Source of the DNA: Flaccisagitta enflata
Lineage: Eukaryota; Chaetognatha; Sagittoidea; Aphragmophora
NCBI GenBank assembly: GCA_965153355.1
Contig: OZ231126.1
Span: 104,098,001 to 104,162,000, forward strand
Length of the DNA: 64,000 nucleotides
Reading direction: 5' to 3'
Within the stretch, counting starts at the first letter, position 1. The number at the start of each line of letters is the position of its first letter. The notes beneath the pieces are model-generated. The model made no database searches, was not told the DNA's origin, and saw nothing but the letters and a program-made list of their open reading frames with translations. Below, piece by piece: positions 23,636-35,044 of the stretch. The translations under genes and the position numbers were made by a program.

Positions 23636-26600
23636 TTACAAGAGGGAGAGAGTATAAATAAGAGGATCGTCGGTACACAAGAGACACTTCATTTGGAATT
23701 TGTACTGGCGCTTCTCCAGCAATTCTTCCCACGTGGGTCGATTTAGCGCATGTTGGAGAGCTGTGACACTCTCGTTGTAAGAGTAGTGAAAAAGGCAGCG
23801 GAATATGCTATTGTAAGCAACTCGAAGCTGCCGACGATCGTCGCGATTGATCACAAGAATGATCTCGATCCCGTATGTCAAGATTGGCAGGCAGTGTGCC
23901 TCCAACAGGCGAAGCAGAACTAGTTCGTCGGGCCGCCCATCGGTTCGGATGATAGTGTTCAAAGCACGGTAAAACGAGCAGAGCTTGTCTTTAATGCAGC
24001 ATGAGAATCGATCGCCACTTTTGACAGTCACACCGAGATAGTCCCACGATTCTACCCATGGAATAGGTGTGTTGTTTATGCAAACTGAGTGCGAGGGCAT
24101 TTTTCCTTTGCCAAAGAACAAATTCTTCGTTTTTTTGGGATTAAGTAGAATGTCCCATTTGTCGCAGTAACTGCTGCATAGATTGAGCATCCTCTGGAGG
24201 CCTTTGACAGATGGCGCTAAGACGGCCATGTCGTCCGCATAGAATAGGCTAGCAGCAAATATGCCTGAAACATAACAGCCCAATCCTGCCTTCTTTAGTG
24301 TGGAAATCAGCTCGTCCACATATATTCCATAGAAGTCTGGTGAGAGGACTCCTCCCTGACGAACGCCAGCAGTTACATTGAACCACTCGCTGTAAACTCC
24401 ATTCCAGCGTACACGACAGAATAGGCCATTGTGCCACGTTATAATGATGTCAAGAAAGATTTTTGGAATTCCTCAATCAATTAACTTAATGAAGAGGCCA
24501 GAATGCACGAGGCGATCAAACGCCTTACTGGCATCCAAAAACGAACAAAAGACACGGCTGTCATTTTCGATGTAGTACGAAATTGTTTGTTTGAGACAGA
24601 AAAGCGCGTGAGAAGTTGACTTTTTTCGCTTAAAGCCAAATTGGTATGTGGAGGTTTTCAAGTGCTCAGAAAACACAGATTTAAGTACGTGTTCAAAAAT
24701 CTTTGATATAATTGGTGAAATCGTAATTCCACGGTAATTGCCGACATCACTGTGGTTGCCTCGACTATCCTTTATGATAGGGATCATGAATCCCAAACGG
24801 AATTGACTTGGGACAAATGAGTGGATCAACATGCAGTTGAACAGATTAGTGAGACGTTGAATAATGGAAAATGGGGCATTAAGGAAGTGCTCAGCACTGA
24901 GGTCATCTGCATCTGCACATTTTCCCAGCTTTAAGCCACTAATGGCATCAATGACATTGGCAACGGATATTTCATAAGCCTGACAGTCACATGCATCAAG
25001 ATGACAGTTGGAGAAATTGTGATATTTTTCCTGAAATTGTGCGTTGAGATCCGCAACTCGAGATGGACTGTTTGGTTCACAGTTACGTTGAAATGCTTTT
25101 TTGAAAGATTCAGCGATGGCATCTTTCGATGTACACCCGTTAACCACCGGCGCAAAACCATTGTTTTTCTTTTGGTAAAGGTTTTTCCACGAACGCCAAA
25201 ATCTGTTGGTATCACATGTTTCCAGGGCATCATGAAGTTGATTCCACGATTGCTGTTTGGGCACTTTCTGAGCACTTTTTAAGGCCCTTCTGTAATTGGC
25301 GCGAACACGTAGGCGCTCATGATGGATGGGGCCATCTCCTGGACGACCATTTGCTTCCCACAATCTCTGCACTTCCATGGATTGGTTTTTTAAGAGTGAC
25401 AGTTCTCACGTCCACCAGCTCTTCTCATGACCTTTTCCTTGATGGCGAGGTAAAATGGCATCAGCACATTTGACAGACTCCACAATAAAATCATATTCGG
25501 CCTGTATGTTAGACATGCATTCAGGCTTTGAGCAGTGAAGAACATTGCACGAGTACATTGGTTGTGAAAATTGTTGTGAGGCTAGACAGTCATGGTAGCG
25601 GGAAAGATCAGACTGAGTCAGCTTTGACCAACGCAACTTTGGCTCTGAAACTGTGGGGTTTGTTTCAAATTTTGCCGACTGAACTTCGAGCTTCATAGAC
25701 ATGAGAATGGGAAGATGATCTGATGGGTTGTGACCATCTTCAATGATTTTGTGATTTGTGCAAATGGATTCTTCTAAAATTTCATTACTGACCAAAAAAT
25801 GATCGTTGAGTTTCTTTTGCCCAAGAGACTCGTGATGATAAGTGTATCCCGGCGCTGTAAACAGATTGCTGCAGTGTGCAAATCGATTATTTGCTCGAAA
25901 ATTGTCCCAATATTCATCAAATGGAGAGTCGCCCGTGAACTCACAATTGAAGTCTCCACCAATGACAAATAAATGGTTGGGATGGTCACATATGATTCTT
26001 TCAATCATGGATATTGTGTCAATTGTCTCAGCACGACAAATTTCTCGTTTTCTCGTGTCAAAAAATGGCATGTAAATGGACATAAAGATGACACTTTTGG
26101 TTTTGGTCGTCAATTGCACTGCAACTAAGCGACGATGGTTATATTCCGTAAGAGGTGTTATGACATGGTTAAGATCCCTAGACCATGAAATGCTCACGCC
26201 TCCATAAGGTCTACCGCGCATCACACCTCCTGACATTGCATCTTCCATCCCCGATGATGCATAGAATTCAGTCTCAAGATGTTTTAACTGAGATAATTGT
26301 TTGTTCGAGAGCCACAACTCTTGAGCCATCCAAATACCTCCATAGCTGCTTAAACAGGATTTGTGGTAATCCGACGATGTTTTGAACCCATGTAGATTAT
26401 GGGATGCGACAACAAACTCTTTTACTTCTGAGTTGAAAATTGCTGCGTTCAAAAACGAGAGAAGAAACAGAATATAGAGCGGCTTACTTAGCCAGCTCAG
26501 AGGCTGGCTTGTACACCCAATCCTGGACGCGGATGTATTTAGGCCAGATGTCTCCATTTTTGGCCTTGTTCTTGTGCTCAATGGCAATGCGCACTTTGGC

Positions 26601-26641
26601 CGATTTCGTTCCTCTCTTTTTTGATTTGAGTAGAAAAACAT
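23636..26641 (-). pseudogene. LINE A ORF2: APE-type endonuclease plus reverse transcriptase
   Basis: About 1000 codons in a single frame broken only by two TGA codons (25406-25408 and 24473-24475). Endonuclease signature: SHNLHGFK (N near residue 82), AQELWL (E near 108), GGDFNCEF (D230, N232), LNDHFLVS (D280) and PSDHLPI (D308, H309); all catalytic positions are present. Reverse transcriptase: NYRGITISPI, FGFKRKKSTSHA, FLDASKAFD (about residue 703), VRQGGVLSPDFYG, FYADDMAVL (about 801-804) and a YLGVTV block. Both TGA codons stand where family members usually have Arg, so CGA to TGA is likely. The true start may lie downstream of 26641, because the endonuclease begins near 26430 and ORF1 overlaps by about 157 bases. 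Confidence 0.88.
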
Positions 26642-28564
26642 CTTTTACTTCGATGTGATGATCCTGAAGATAGGATTTGAGCTGGAAATCGGTCGTGTTT
26701 TCCGCGAGATTGGAGACAAAGAGGTCCCAGAAATGTTTGACCCGAGGAGCAACGCCGGTCAATCCAACTCCTTCCTTGGTACCAACCACCGGTGGTGATT
26801 TATTGTTCCTTCTCGATCTATCCAACTGAGAATTCGAGTCACTGTTGTCAGATTTGGTTAAATCTGATGAAGAAGATGACGACGCCGATGACGACGAAGA
26901 CGACGCCGATGACGACGAAGACGACGCCGATGACGACGAAGACGACGACGACGAATGATGGCAATGACGACGACGCCGATGACGGCGACGTGAAGAGACG
27001 CCGACGACGGCGATGACGATGAAGACGACGATGACGGCGACGAGAGAGACTCCGACGACGGCGACGACGATGAAGACGACGATAGTGACGCCGATGACGA
27101 CGTTGACGATGTAGAAGATGACGTCAACGACGACGATGTTGACGACGGCACAGTACCGTCATCCACTTGTGGATTAGATTGAAGGGTCGAGGATAGACTT
27201 GAGGCCGGCCACAAAGATGACAACAGCGACGACGATGATGACGACGGCGGCGAAGACGACGATAACGAAGAAGCAACTGACTGAGCGGTTGATGGTGCTT
27301 TGACCGCAGCCGCTTTGAGTGCCCTTGCTGCTGCAGATGCCGCCTCCGCTTCCGCCTTCTTGGTCGCTGCCACAGATTCTTTGGCTGACGTGATGGCTGC
27401 AGATGCTTTGGCAGCTTTTTCCGCCGCTTTGGCTGCTTTGGCTGCCTTCTGTGCCGACTTAAACGCCGACGTGATGATGGAGTCAGAATGAGTCTTTGAC
27501 GTTTCAGCTACAGCAGCAGCAGCTGCTAATGCCTCTGCCGTTTCGGTCAAAGGCACCTGGTCTGCAGATGACGGTGCTGCGGCTGCAGATGGTGATGGAG
27601 GAGCCGGTTGATCCGACGACACTGACAACGCCGACAACGACGCCAATGGTGATGACGATGGTGACACCGACAACGCTGACGACGCCGCCAAAGTCAATGA
27701 GGAAGGTGACGTTGACGTCAAGGACAATTGTGAGTCAGACGATGAAAGTGACGTAGACAGAGAAAGTGACGACGTCACAGAATTCGAAGTAGACACTGAA
27801 TGTGATGTCGACGATGTAACTGTTACCGGAAGTGACGTTGGAAGTGACGCCGGAAGTGATGACGTCGTCGACGCCACGTGAGGCGCCAATGAATAGATAG
27901 GCGCCGAGGATATCAACGTTGTCGACGACGTCGATGAAATTTGCGCGTTAGTGGTTTCCAGGGATGAAAACTCTGGCGCCGAGACTCTCAGCGTCGATAA
28001 AGCTGCAATGCCGGATCTGCGAGGGGTGTAGAGCCGTGGTGATGCAGGCGCTGGAGAGGAAAATGACGTGCCGCCAGACTCCTCCACGATATTTCTCTTT
28101 TGATGAAGAGATGTCAACGATTTAAAGATATTTTCTAGCCATAGTTGCTGCTGAGTTGATTGTAGTTGTTGTTGTTGCTGTTGTTGTTGCAGCTTTAGAA
28201 TGGAAGAAATTAAGAATTGCAGATTGAATTTTTCCGCGTTTACTGCAGGCAAACGATTTATGTCTTTTGCAACGAATTCGATGCCAATAATTCCAGCTTT
28301 TTCTACATCAATAACGCTCCAGATATCAAGGATATCTTTTACAACTTTTTGCTCGACGTTGGAACCAATACGGTTCTTTTTGCAATCGGCAATTTGATTG
28401 GTTATTCCGTTATTGTCACATGCAGAAATGAGAATGTTTTTTGCACATATCAATTCGTCGCGTGTGTAGAACTCCAAAATGATGGAATTTAGGTTAGTCC
28501 TTTCCAGTTTGTCATATTGTGTTGACAAGAAGCATAACAACTCGTTTACGTGAAAATTGGCCAT
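26484..28564 (-). pseudogene. LINE A ORF1: Ser-rich RNA-binding-type protein
   Basis: Starts MANFHVNELL at 28564. Residues 1-130 are mixed alpha/beta-like; a short poly-Gln follows, then several hundred residues dominated by Ser, with Ala/Lys heptad-like segments (around 27300-27480), and a C-terminal domain (HFWDLFVSNL..., ending PASELAK at 26484) that resembles the RRM-like domain of LINE ORF1 proteins. The Ser-rich part is encoded by GAC/GAT-type triplets on the plus strand. Two small indels between about 26950 and 27000 shift the frame within these triplets: the upstream frame ends at 26858 and the downstream frame is open to 26484. The expected role is nucleic-acid chaperone and RNP formation; this is inferred from position and the C-terminal domain. 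Confidence 0.75.
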
Positions 28565-28751
28565 TGTGAGCGAGTAGGAAAAAGTTGGAGATGAGAATGT
28601 AAAACATATCCAAAGAAAGCCTGAGCGAGATAAGGTAACGGCTTATTCCTTTGGTCGTTGAGAACGGCGAGTTTGGATCAGTGATCTTTGGTGATATTTT
28701 TCGGTGATTTATTTTTCACGAAAAATTGGAGAGAGGAGAGGAGATGTGTTC

Positions 28752-30360
28752 GGCGTTATAATTTTTACAAAACTATCATCACACCGTTTGAGCATCTCAT
28801 TCTTGAAATCCGTCGTTGCTTTGCCATTCTTTTGCGATTTATTATGGCTTTTATTTCATTTTCTGATGGTGGAAGGTTGTACCATTCATCTTCGTACTCT
28901 CTGTTTTGTTCGAATTCTTCAATTTTTTGTCGGATGATATCATGCTGTGGATGATATTTGACTGGCTTCTTCTTGAAAAGATCCTCATAGAATGTGGCCA
29001 TACATTCTTTTACCCCCTCTGGGTGGTGTTCTCTTTTTCCTTGTTCATTTTTTACCGTCAGACATTCATTTGCACTGTTTCTATTTATCTTTTTTCTCAA
29101 GTTCCAAAAAGTATTCTTGCTTTTATCCTCTATCATTTTAGAGAATTGAAAATTAGTTTGCTCGATTCTTTGAAGCAGGATTTCATTTCTTAACTCCTTT
29201 TGAATATCAATATATTTGGCAACTAATTCATTTCTGCCTTCCTTCACATTTTTCAGATTATTTTTCATTTCTCTTTTCTTCTGTCTCAGGCTCTTTATCT
29301 TATCAGACTCAAATTTCCTTGCTTTGGGTTTGATTGTTGTTTTTCCAAGACATGATCTCGCAGCAGTATCAATCTTTTTGGTCAGTTTCGAATATGCTTG
29401 ATTGAGCTGATCCACATTGACAGTTACAGCGCCCAAAAGTTTGATAGATTCGTCGCCTATTTTCATTAGTTCTTGATCAAATTTTCTCCAATGTTCATCA
29501 GGTGCCTTTAATCTCCAGCATACTTTCTTTAGTGGTTTGATATAATCAACATTTGTCACATTTATCTCAATGATAACGGTGTTGTGATCAGAATCCGTTC
29601 TGCCTCTTAATTTGAAAATTCCATCTTCATCAATTGTCATTTTCTTTATCATTTTCTCTGCTCTGTCATTACACACAACAAAATCTATTGCCGATATTTC
29701 TTCTTTGTCTTTTGTATTCTGGCGTGTAATTTGTCCACTGCACTTTGTACTCGCAATCATCAGAGTCAGATTGTGGTCGTCAAAAACTTTTTCAAGCAGT
29801 TTTCCATTTCGACTTTTTTCCTCCCCTAAAAGACCCATTTTGCCATTTCCATCCATCGCAATTAGAACATCACCTTCATTTGCATATTCTTGTATCTCTT
29901 CAGACAGAAGACTCATCTCTTCCTCGATTTCTTCCTTATTGCACCTTGCCTCTTGTTTTCCATAATAACAACCGATAAACAATGGCAGGCAATTTTTTCT
30001 TCTCAAGCTTACCCACATCATTTTGATATTTCTTTCGGCGATATGAGGGATAATAACATTTATCAGGTCGTCTCTGACGAGAATTCCGATGCCACCTCCT
30101 TGGCGGTCTACTCTGGCTTTTCCAAAGAACTTGTATCCATCAATACCAATGTCCGAATTTGTTATTAGTAAGGTCTTGGTTATAAGAAAAATCTGAGGAT
30201 TTTCGCTGTTTAAGTGCTCAATTATACTGCTCATTTTCCCTTTTATTCCACGGGCATTTGAATACATGATTTTCCATAGGTGAGGATTATGATTACTTTT
30301 TCCTTCTAGACGCTCACTTGAGTGCGATGTTAAATTTGAGATAATATGGTCACTTTCCAT
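28752..30360 (-). pseudogene. LINE B ORF2, 5' half: endonuclease and pre-RT region
   Basis: Starts MESDHIISNL, six bases after the ORF1 stop and in the same frame. Endonuclease landmarks: YSNARGIKGK (N35), FLITKTLL, AMDGNGKMG (D170, N172), SAIDFVV (D226) and DSDHNTVI (S257, D258, H259). The normally invariant Glu of the ITET motif is Lys (K62), which should abolish nicking. A one-base deletion near 28835-28840 shifts the frame just before a block that in the other frame reads GKATTDFKNEMLK, the usual pre-RT motif. The ORF then runs to the LINE A insertion. Confidence 0.85.
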
Positions 30361-30839
30361 CTCATCTTATGCGACAGGCGGCGCCTCTTGCTGTGCTCCA
30401 CGTTGTGCTTCACTTTGCGCTTCCTGCTGAGCTTCACGTTGAGTTGCCATGTCGGAGATTTGTACGATGTGAGCAAGTGAATCACTGCCGATGTTGTTTG
30501 GTGAATATAGACTCTTTCTTATAGCCTTGCACAGCGTTTTGACTCCAATATCCTTCAAATGGAATCCATTTATTAAGTTTTCTCAAAAGATCCTCAAAAC
30601 CTTGTCTCACGCTCTCGAGACCCTGATTTTTGAATTCCTCGTCGAAAAATGTGTGGAGGTAGTGAAATGGGTCATTTTTTGATGAAACTGAGATTTAAAA
30701 CCACACTCGTTATGATCATTACTACCCTCAGAAATTTTGCTGCCATTTTTTTCATCAGACTGCAGTGATTCTTTTTATATGGATCTTTGTGTCGATGTTT
30801 GATGTTGCATGGATTGCAAGACCAAGATTGAAAGGGAGA

Positions 30840-30864
30840 AAAAGAGGAATAAGAGGAAGAAGAA

Positions 30865-30917
<53 letters not shown>

Positions 30918-31110
30918 GGATAAGAGAGGAAGAAGGAGAAAAGAAAAGGATAAGAGAAGAAGGAGATAGAAGAAGGAGATAGGAGAAGGAGATATGAAGA
31001 GGGGGAAGAAGAGGAAGTAGAAGAGAGAAATAAGGAGAAGAAGGAGAGGAAGAAGAAGAGGAGGTGAGGAAGAGAAAGAGAAAGAGAAGAAGAAGAAGAG
31101 AGGAAGAGAA
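30840..31110. repeat. (GAA/GAG)n purine tract inside the DNA transposon
   Basis: AGAAGAAGAAG with GAGGA and GATA interruptions. Confidence 0.95.
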
Positions 31111-31153
31111 GGAGGAACAGGTCGCTTATGAAGTTTGACTTTTATGGGTGTTA

Positions 31154-31154
<1 letters not shown>

Positions 31155-31222
<68 letters not shown>
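31155..31222. repeat. (TG)n microsatellite inside the DNA transposon
   Basis: About 33 TG units. Confidence 0.98.
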
Positions 31223-31224
<2 letters not shown>

Positions 31225-31394
31225 CGCATACATGTATGGGCAAGGTCAGGACACTTCTTGGACAATGCCGAGAATAACTCTACCAACAGACCAACCTCTT
31301 GAGTCCTAAATATTCGTAACTCATAGATGGACCTCAAACTACATTGAGTCCCTGATAATTGAGATCATATATCCAAATCCAGGATAGTTATGGG

Positions 31395-31650
31395 ATAACT
31401 CGAGGACATATCAAGGAAAACTGGGACAACTGGAACAACTAAAACCTGTATGGACGACAGACCAAACTCTATAATCACATGTGTTCAGGCTGTTCAGCAG
31501 AAAACCTACAGACAACCTCCTGCAATATTCAGTCACTCAGAACTTAGACAGCTTTGAGACAAGTTCAGGACAGTACAAGGACAACTCAAAGACAACTGAG
31601 AACACTTTTGGACAACATCGGGACAACACTCGGACAACATGAGAACAACT
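31395..31650. repeat. Degenerate GGACAAC array
   Basis: GGACAAC, GAACAAC and AGACAAC words recur every 10-20 bases. The spacing is irregular. Confidence 0.6.
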
Positions 31651-33599
31651 TGGGGAACACAGAAAATGTTTTCATAAGACATTTCTTGATTTTCTGCAAC
31701 CAACTCATAACATAGTAATCTTTGGCACACTGGCGACACTATGCGACGCATAGGAGCAAGCTGAGCTCCTGGTATTTGTTAAATCTATTGTTGATGAATG
31801 CATTTCTCAATGAGCAGCAATGACCCAGCATTCTAAGTAGGCAAAATTGAAGTTTTCACAAATTGACTTTTTATAGTAATAATTATTTTAAATGCAAAAA
31901 ATCTCAAATTTTGACCAAAAAGACTATAGATATTAATGTTTCGGATTCCCGTGTCAACTTCCCATAAATCCCAAATGTATAGGCGTAACAAGCAATTATC
32001 ATTACTATTTCTAAACAAAAAAATGTACAATTTTCCCCTTTTTAAGCCTTATTGAAGGTTCCATTTCGATTTTAATATAATAAATCATTTTCTATGATTC
32101 TGTCCAGCTTTTTCGCCATTTTCTTGTGATTTTAAAGATACTTTTATAATTTTAATACTATTATGTTATCATATTCATCCATACCGAAAAAGGAAAATGT
32201 CTCTTCAATGATGGCATACATTTAGATGAATGAAGCAGACTTCTTCTGCAGAAACTTACATTTATGAGATTTCCACGTAGTTCACCCATATTGTGATCTC
32301 GAAATGCTTTTGTGCTCACAAACTGGCATCCAGCATTGTTTGCTAACACCCGTATTTGATCGCTCGTTTCGATTTGCCGATCGCTTAACGGAAGGAGACC
32401 GGTCAAGTGGTGTCTTGCGTTTTTGAATTTGTTGTGGTAATTTTTGATCATTTCGAACAACGCTTCCCTCACTTTTTCTGGTGACAAACCATTTTGCGAG
32501 TCATTTAGGCTGACGTTGTACAAGATGTCGGAGACGTTTTGGGGATCGTCTACACATGGAAGTGAGTCGATTGCCTTTTGAATGGTGACGCGCCTTGCTC
32601 CCACCACATTTGTGCCAGGTTTCAATCTTTGCATATTGATTTTGTCACCATTAGAATCATGAACCACGAGGATCGTTTTTCCTTGATTTTGCTGCTGCGG
32701 TAGTTGTTGTGATTGAGAACGAGTTGGATCGGCGGCAGCGGCGGCGGGAACGGAGGCGGCGGCCGCGACAGCGGCAGCCACGGCGTTGGTGGCGGCGGCA
32801 GTTGCGGCGGCGGTCGGAGCAGCAGCCACGCTGGCAAAAGTGGCGGTTCCAGCGGTTGTTCCATTGGATGAAGCAGCGGGTGAAACGGTCGAATTTTGTT
32901 GTTGTTGTTGTTGTTGTTACTGAGGAGGAGGAGGAGGTGGTGGTCGTTGTTGGGGCGGGAGCGTTGAGATGTCCATTTTGGGTGCTGATTGTTTTGTTTG
33001 TAATGTTTTTATGTCAGCCACTTCGAGTCGGAGACTAGTGACTTCCGAGCGCAACTCATCAATTTTCCCGCATAATTTTCTGTTACTGTCCATGATCACT
33101 TCTTCTAGATTCATAAGAAGGCTGCGATTGGGCATCGGTGATCGTTGCATCAAGGCCAGTTTGAGATTGACTGAAAATGGGTTGAGAGAGATCGTCGGTT
33201 GTTCTGCCGGTAAAAGCACTGTCATTGTCAGTGTTAAGTCGATTTCGCGGGAGAGCTGGTCTGAGATTTGTTATGACTTCTCTCACTCGTTTATCGTGTT
33301 CCGCACCCAATTTCGCGACTTCATCAATCTTTTCCATAAGAACTGCTTGCGTGTCTTTTAGGTCAATTTCGATGTTGAGGTCAGTACAGATTTGTACAAG
33401 GTTCTCTTTCAGGTTATACGGACTCGTTTTGACCAGTTTGCTAATCGGCGGTACAGCTGCGCCGGAAGAATCGCCTTTTGTCGCGTCGGCAGCGCCGGCG
33501 GCCATGTTGTTGTTGTTGTTGTTGTTGTTGTTGCTGTTGTTGTTGTTGTTGCTGCTGTTGTACATCGGGTCTCGTGCAAATAATGTTCGTATCCGCGCG

Positions 33600-33930
33600 T
33601 GACATGAAAAGAAAAGGTAGGGAAGATTTTTTTTAGTAATGTATCTATGCGTTCACAACTGTCGTGAGACTGCCTCTCACCAGAATGATGAAGAAAATTT
33701 GCCCATGGGTTTCTCATGTGAATGTCGTCGCGGTATCCCGTAAGTCGCCAAGGTGAATTTCGCCGTGGATCGTTTTACACAGTAGTATATGTTCTGACTT
33801 CGCTGTGTTGACGTTTGCTGAGGATCGCCATGAAATGTTTTTCAGCCGTAAATTTTGCCGGTAGATTGTTTTTGGCGAGGCCGTGCAGCGTTATATCAGA
33901 TTTGTGACTTGATTGTTTTTGGCGAAACAA

Positions 33931-33968
<38 letters not shown>

Positions 33969-34616
33969 TCACTTTGAGTGAGTTGTAAGAGTTTGGCAAC
34001 ACCGAGTGTAGGCCCCGTGGGCCGTAGTTATTTTCTTACTTTCGATCTTTTTTGGAAAAAATATTTCGGAGAGAGAGAATACGTCTTGCTTCGATCAGAG
34101 TCAGAGTCATGAATCTCTTGTAAACTGTGTAAACTTGTAAACTGTGTAAACTGTGAATATACTCCGGTTCTTGTTAGGTTCAACTGACTTACGCAACTGG
34201 GTGACAACAGTGAACTCCAAAAAGCCAAAAAGTGCATTTTTACCCCAAAATTGGCAAAAAAATGGATTTTTGAAAGGGGTGCCCAAAAAATATTCCAAAA
34301 TGGAGGTCAGATTTGTGTTCAGCACAAAAAAATATGTAAGAATAATGAAGTTCCAGAGCTGTATGGGAATTTTTACCCTACACTTCCATAAGATCCCTGA
34401 CTAAGTTAGCCAAGTAGTCAAACGATTCATCCTCTTATAGTTTTAACCACAATGATAACTGATGACGGTTAAAGTGAACAGCGTTCAACCATCATGTATC
34501 TATCTGCAAAAAAGAAGAAATAGAACTCAAGAAAAAAAGGTGATTGCTGGAGATATGAATATGAATATGAATTTTATTTCCATTGAATTTTTCAGGGCTT
34601 TGACCTTTGTACTGTG
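33600..34616. other. Non-coding stretch, possible LINE B 5' UTR and flank
   Basis: Contains (GTT)n at about 33931-33967, like the (GTT)n that encodes poly-Asn in LINE B ORF1, so the LINE B 5' region may extend to about 34030 (AGGCCCCGTGGGCC). From 34030 to 34616 I see only short repeats such as three TGTAAACTGTG words near 34125-34155. Confidence 0.5.
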
Positions 34617-34808
34617 CACAGCAGTTTTTTTCCACCGCTATGTTAAAAATAGGAGAACAGATACTTTCTCTATGGTTTTGGGTGGTCCTGCCCATGTAGA
34701 ATCCATAGCAACAAAATGCAAAATCTTTCCAGGAGCGCCTTTTTTTTAAATTCCATTTTTCTGGGGGTTGTTGGTACAGGCCACTTTCAGCCATTCAGAT
34801 TGGATAAG
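34617..34808. repeat. Left arm of a 6.3 kb inverted repeat
   Basis: About 192 bp that recur in near-identical inverted form at 40688-40880. Landmarks: ACCGCTATGTTAAAAATAGG, TGGTCCTGCCCATGTAG, CTTTCCAGGAGCGCC. Confidence 0.9.
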
Positions 34809-35044
34809 ACAGAAAATTTATGAAGAAAAATGAAGTGTTTCACTATACTTTTTGCATCATTATGAGGACAATAATGAAGCTGGAATGGTTTTTTTAGACA
34901 AATTGTCTCTAAAGACACTTGGTGCATATATTTTTATTGTATTCTGACTTAAAATGCAGTTTGAACTATGCGATTAACATGAAAACAAGCATGAAAATGA
35001 TGTTTTTTGGTGAATTTCTGCTTACACTTTTTTTCATTTTCTGA

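Larger units (their letters stand above)
23555..28743 (-). mobile_element. LINE A, nearly complete non-LTR retrotransposon nested in LINE B
   Basis: About 5.2 kb with 5' UTR, ORF1 (28564-26484), overlapping ORF2 (26641-23636) and a short 3' UTR. It sits exactly where the LINE B reverse transcriptase is interrupted. The plus-strand octamers ATGTATTC (23547-23554) and ATGTGTTC (28744-28751) flank it and look like a target duplication with one change. If one octamer is removed, the LINE B frame joins without loss, which supports these ends. Confidence 0.8.
30574..32258. mobile_element. Non-autonomous DNA transposon, 1685 bp, with 7 bp target duplication
   Basis: Left end TAAGTTTTCTCAAAAGA, right end (complement) TAAGTTTCTGCAGAAGA: 13 of 17 positions agree. 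The direct repeat CATTTAT flanks it at 30567-30573 and 32259-32265. Removing the insert and one CATTTAT restores the LINE B ORF1 frame exactly across the SGNH domain. The interior has (GAA)n, (TG)n and GGACAAC-rich sequence but no transposase. The superfamily is not assigned; 6-8 bp duplications occur in several superfamilies. Confidence 0.85.
30367..33565 (-). pseudogene. LINE B ORF1 with SGNH-hydrolase-like domain, interrupted
   Basis: Parts: 33565-32266 and 30566-30367, separated by the DNA transposon; about 500 residues in all. Order: Asn-rich start, a helical LKENLVQICTDLNI segment, a coiled coil (LRSEVTSLRLEVADIK), poly-Pro, poly-Gln, Ala-rich linker, then an SGNH-like fold: VVHDSNGDK (block I, with HDS for GDS), NVSLNDSQNG (block III, GxND-like), HHLTGLLPLSD, and after the insertion GFHLKDIGVKTL (block V, His). 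Defects: a frameshift near 33120, and an in-frame TAA at 32917-32919 inside the poly-Gln run (CAA to TAA). Esterase-like ORF1 domains are known in CR1-type LINEs; their role is uncertain. Confidence 0.75.
21437..33600 (-). mobile_element. LINE B, non-LTR retrotransposon interrupted by two insertions
   Basis: The minus strand carries, in order, an ORF1 with an SGNH-esterase-like domain, an ORF2 with an endonuclease and reverse transcriptase, a 3' UTR and a tail of (CATA)n (plus-strand TATG units at 21439-21460). It is split by a DNA transposon (30574-32258) and by LINE A (about 23555-28743). A microsatellite tail instead of poly(A) is known from CR1/L2-type lineages, and an esterase-like ORF1 is known from CR1, so I suspect that broad group; the clade is not settled. 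The 5' boundary is unclear and might reach about 34030. Confidence 0.75.

Noticed and set aside
23636-25408. Alternative genetic code or stop recoding to explain in-frame TGA codons
   Set aside because: TAA and TAG interrupt related elements equally, and the positions suit simple C-to-T decay.
30367-32265. The interruption of LINE B ORF1 as a spliceosomal intron (it begins GTAAGT on the minus strand)
   Set aside because: There is no AG acceptor at the other edge, while a perfect 7 bp direct repeat and inverted termini fit a DNA transposon.
32161-32829. Ala-rich 222-residue ORF as a host gene
   Set aside because: Its upstream and downstream frames join it to the LINE B ORF1 SGNH domain; it is a retrotransposon piece whose end is cut by the DNA transposon.
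21760-33565. One single large LINE with a duplicated ORF2
   Set aside because: Two different endonucleases and two different RTs are present, and the octamer duplication and frame restoration show nesting instead.
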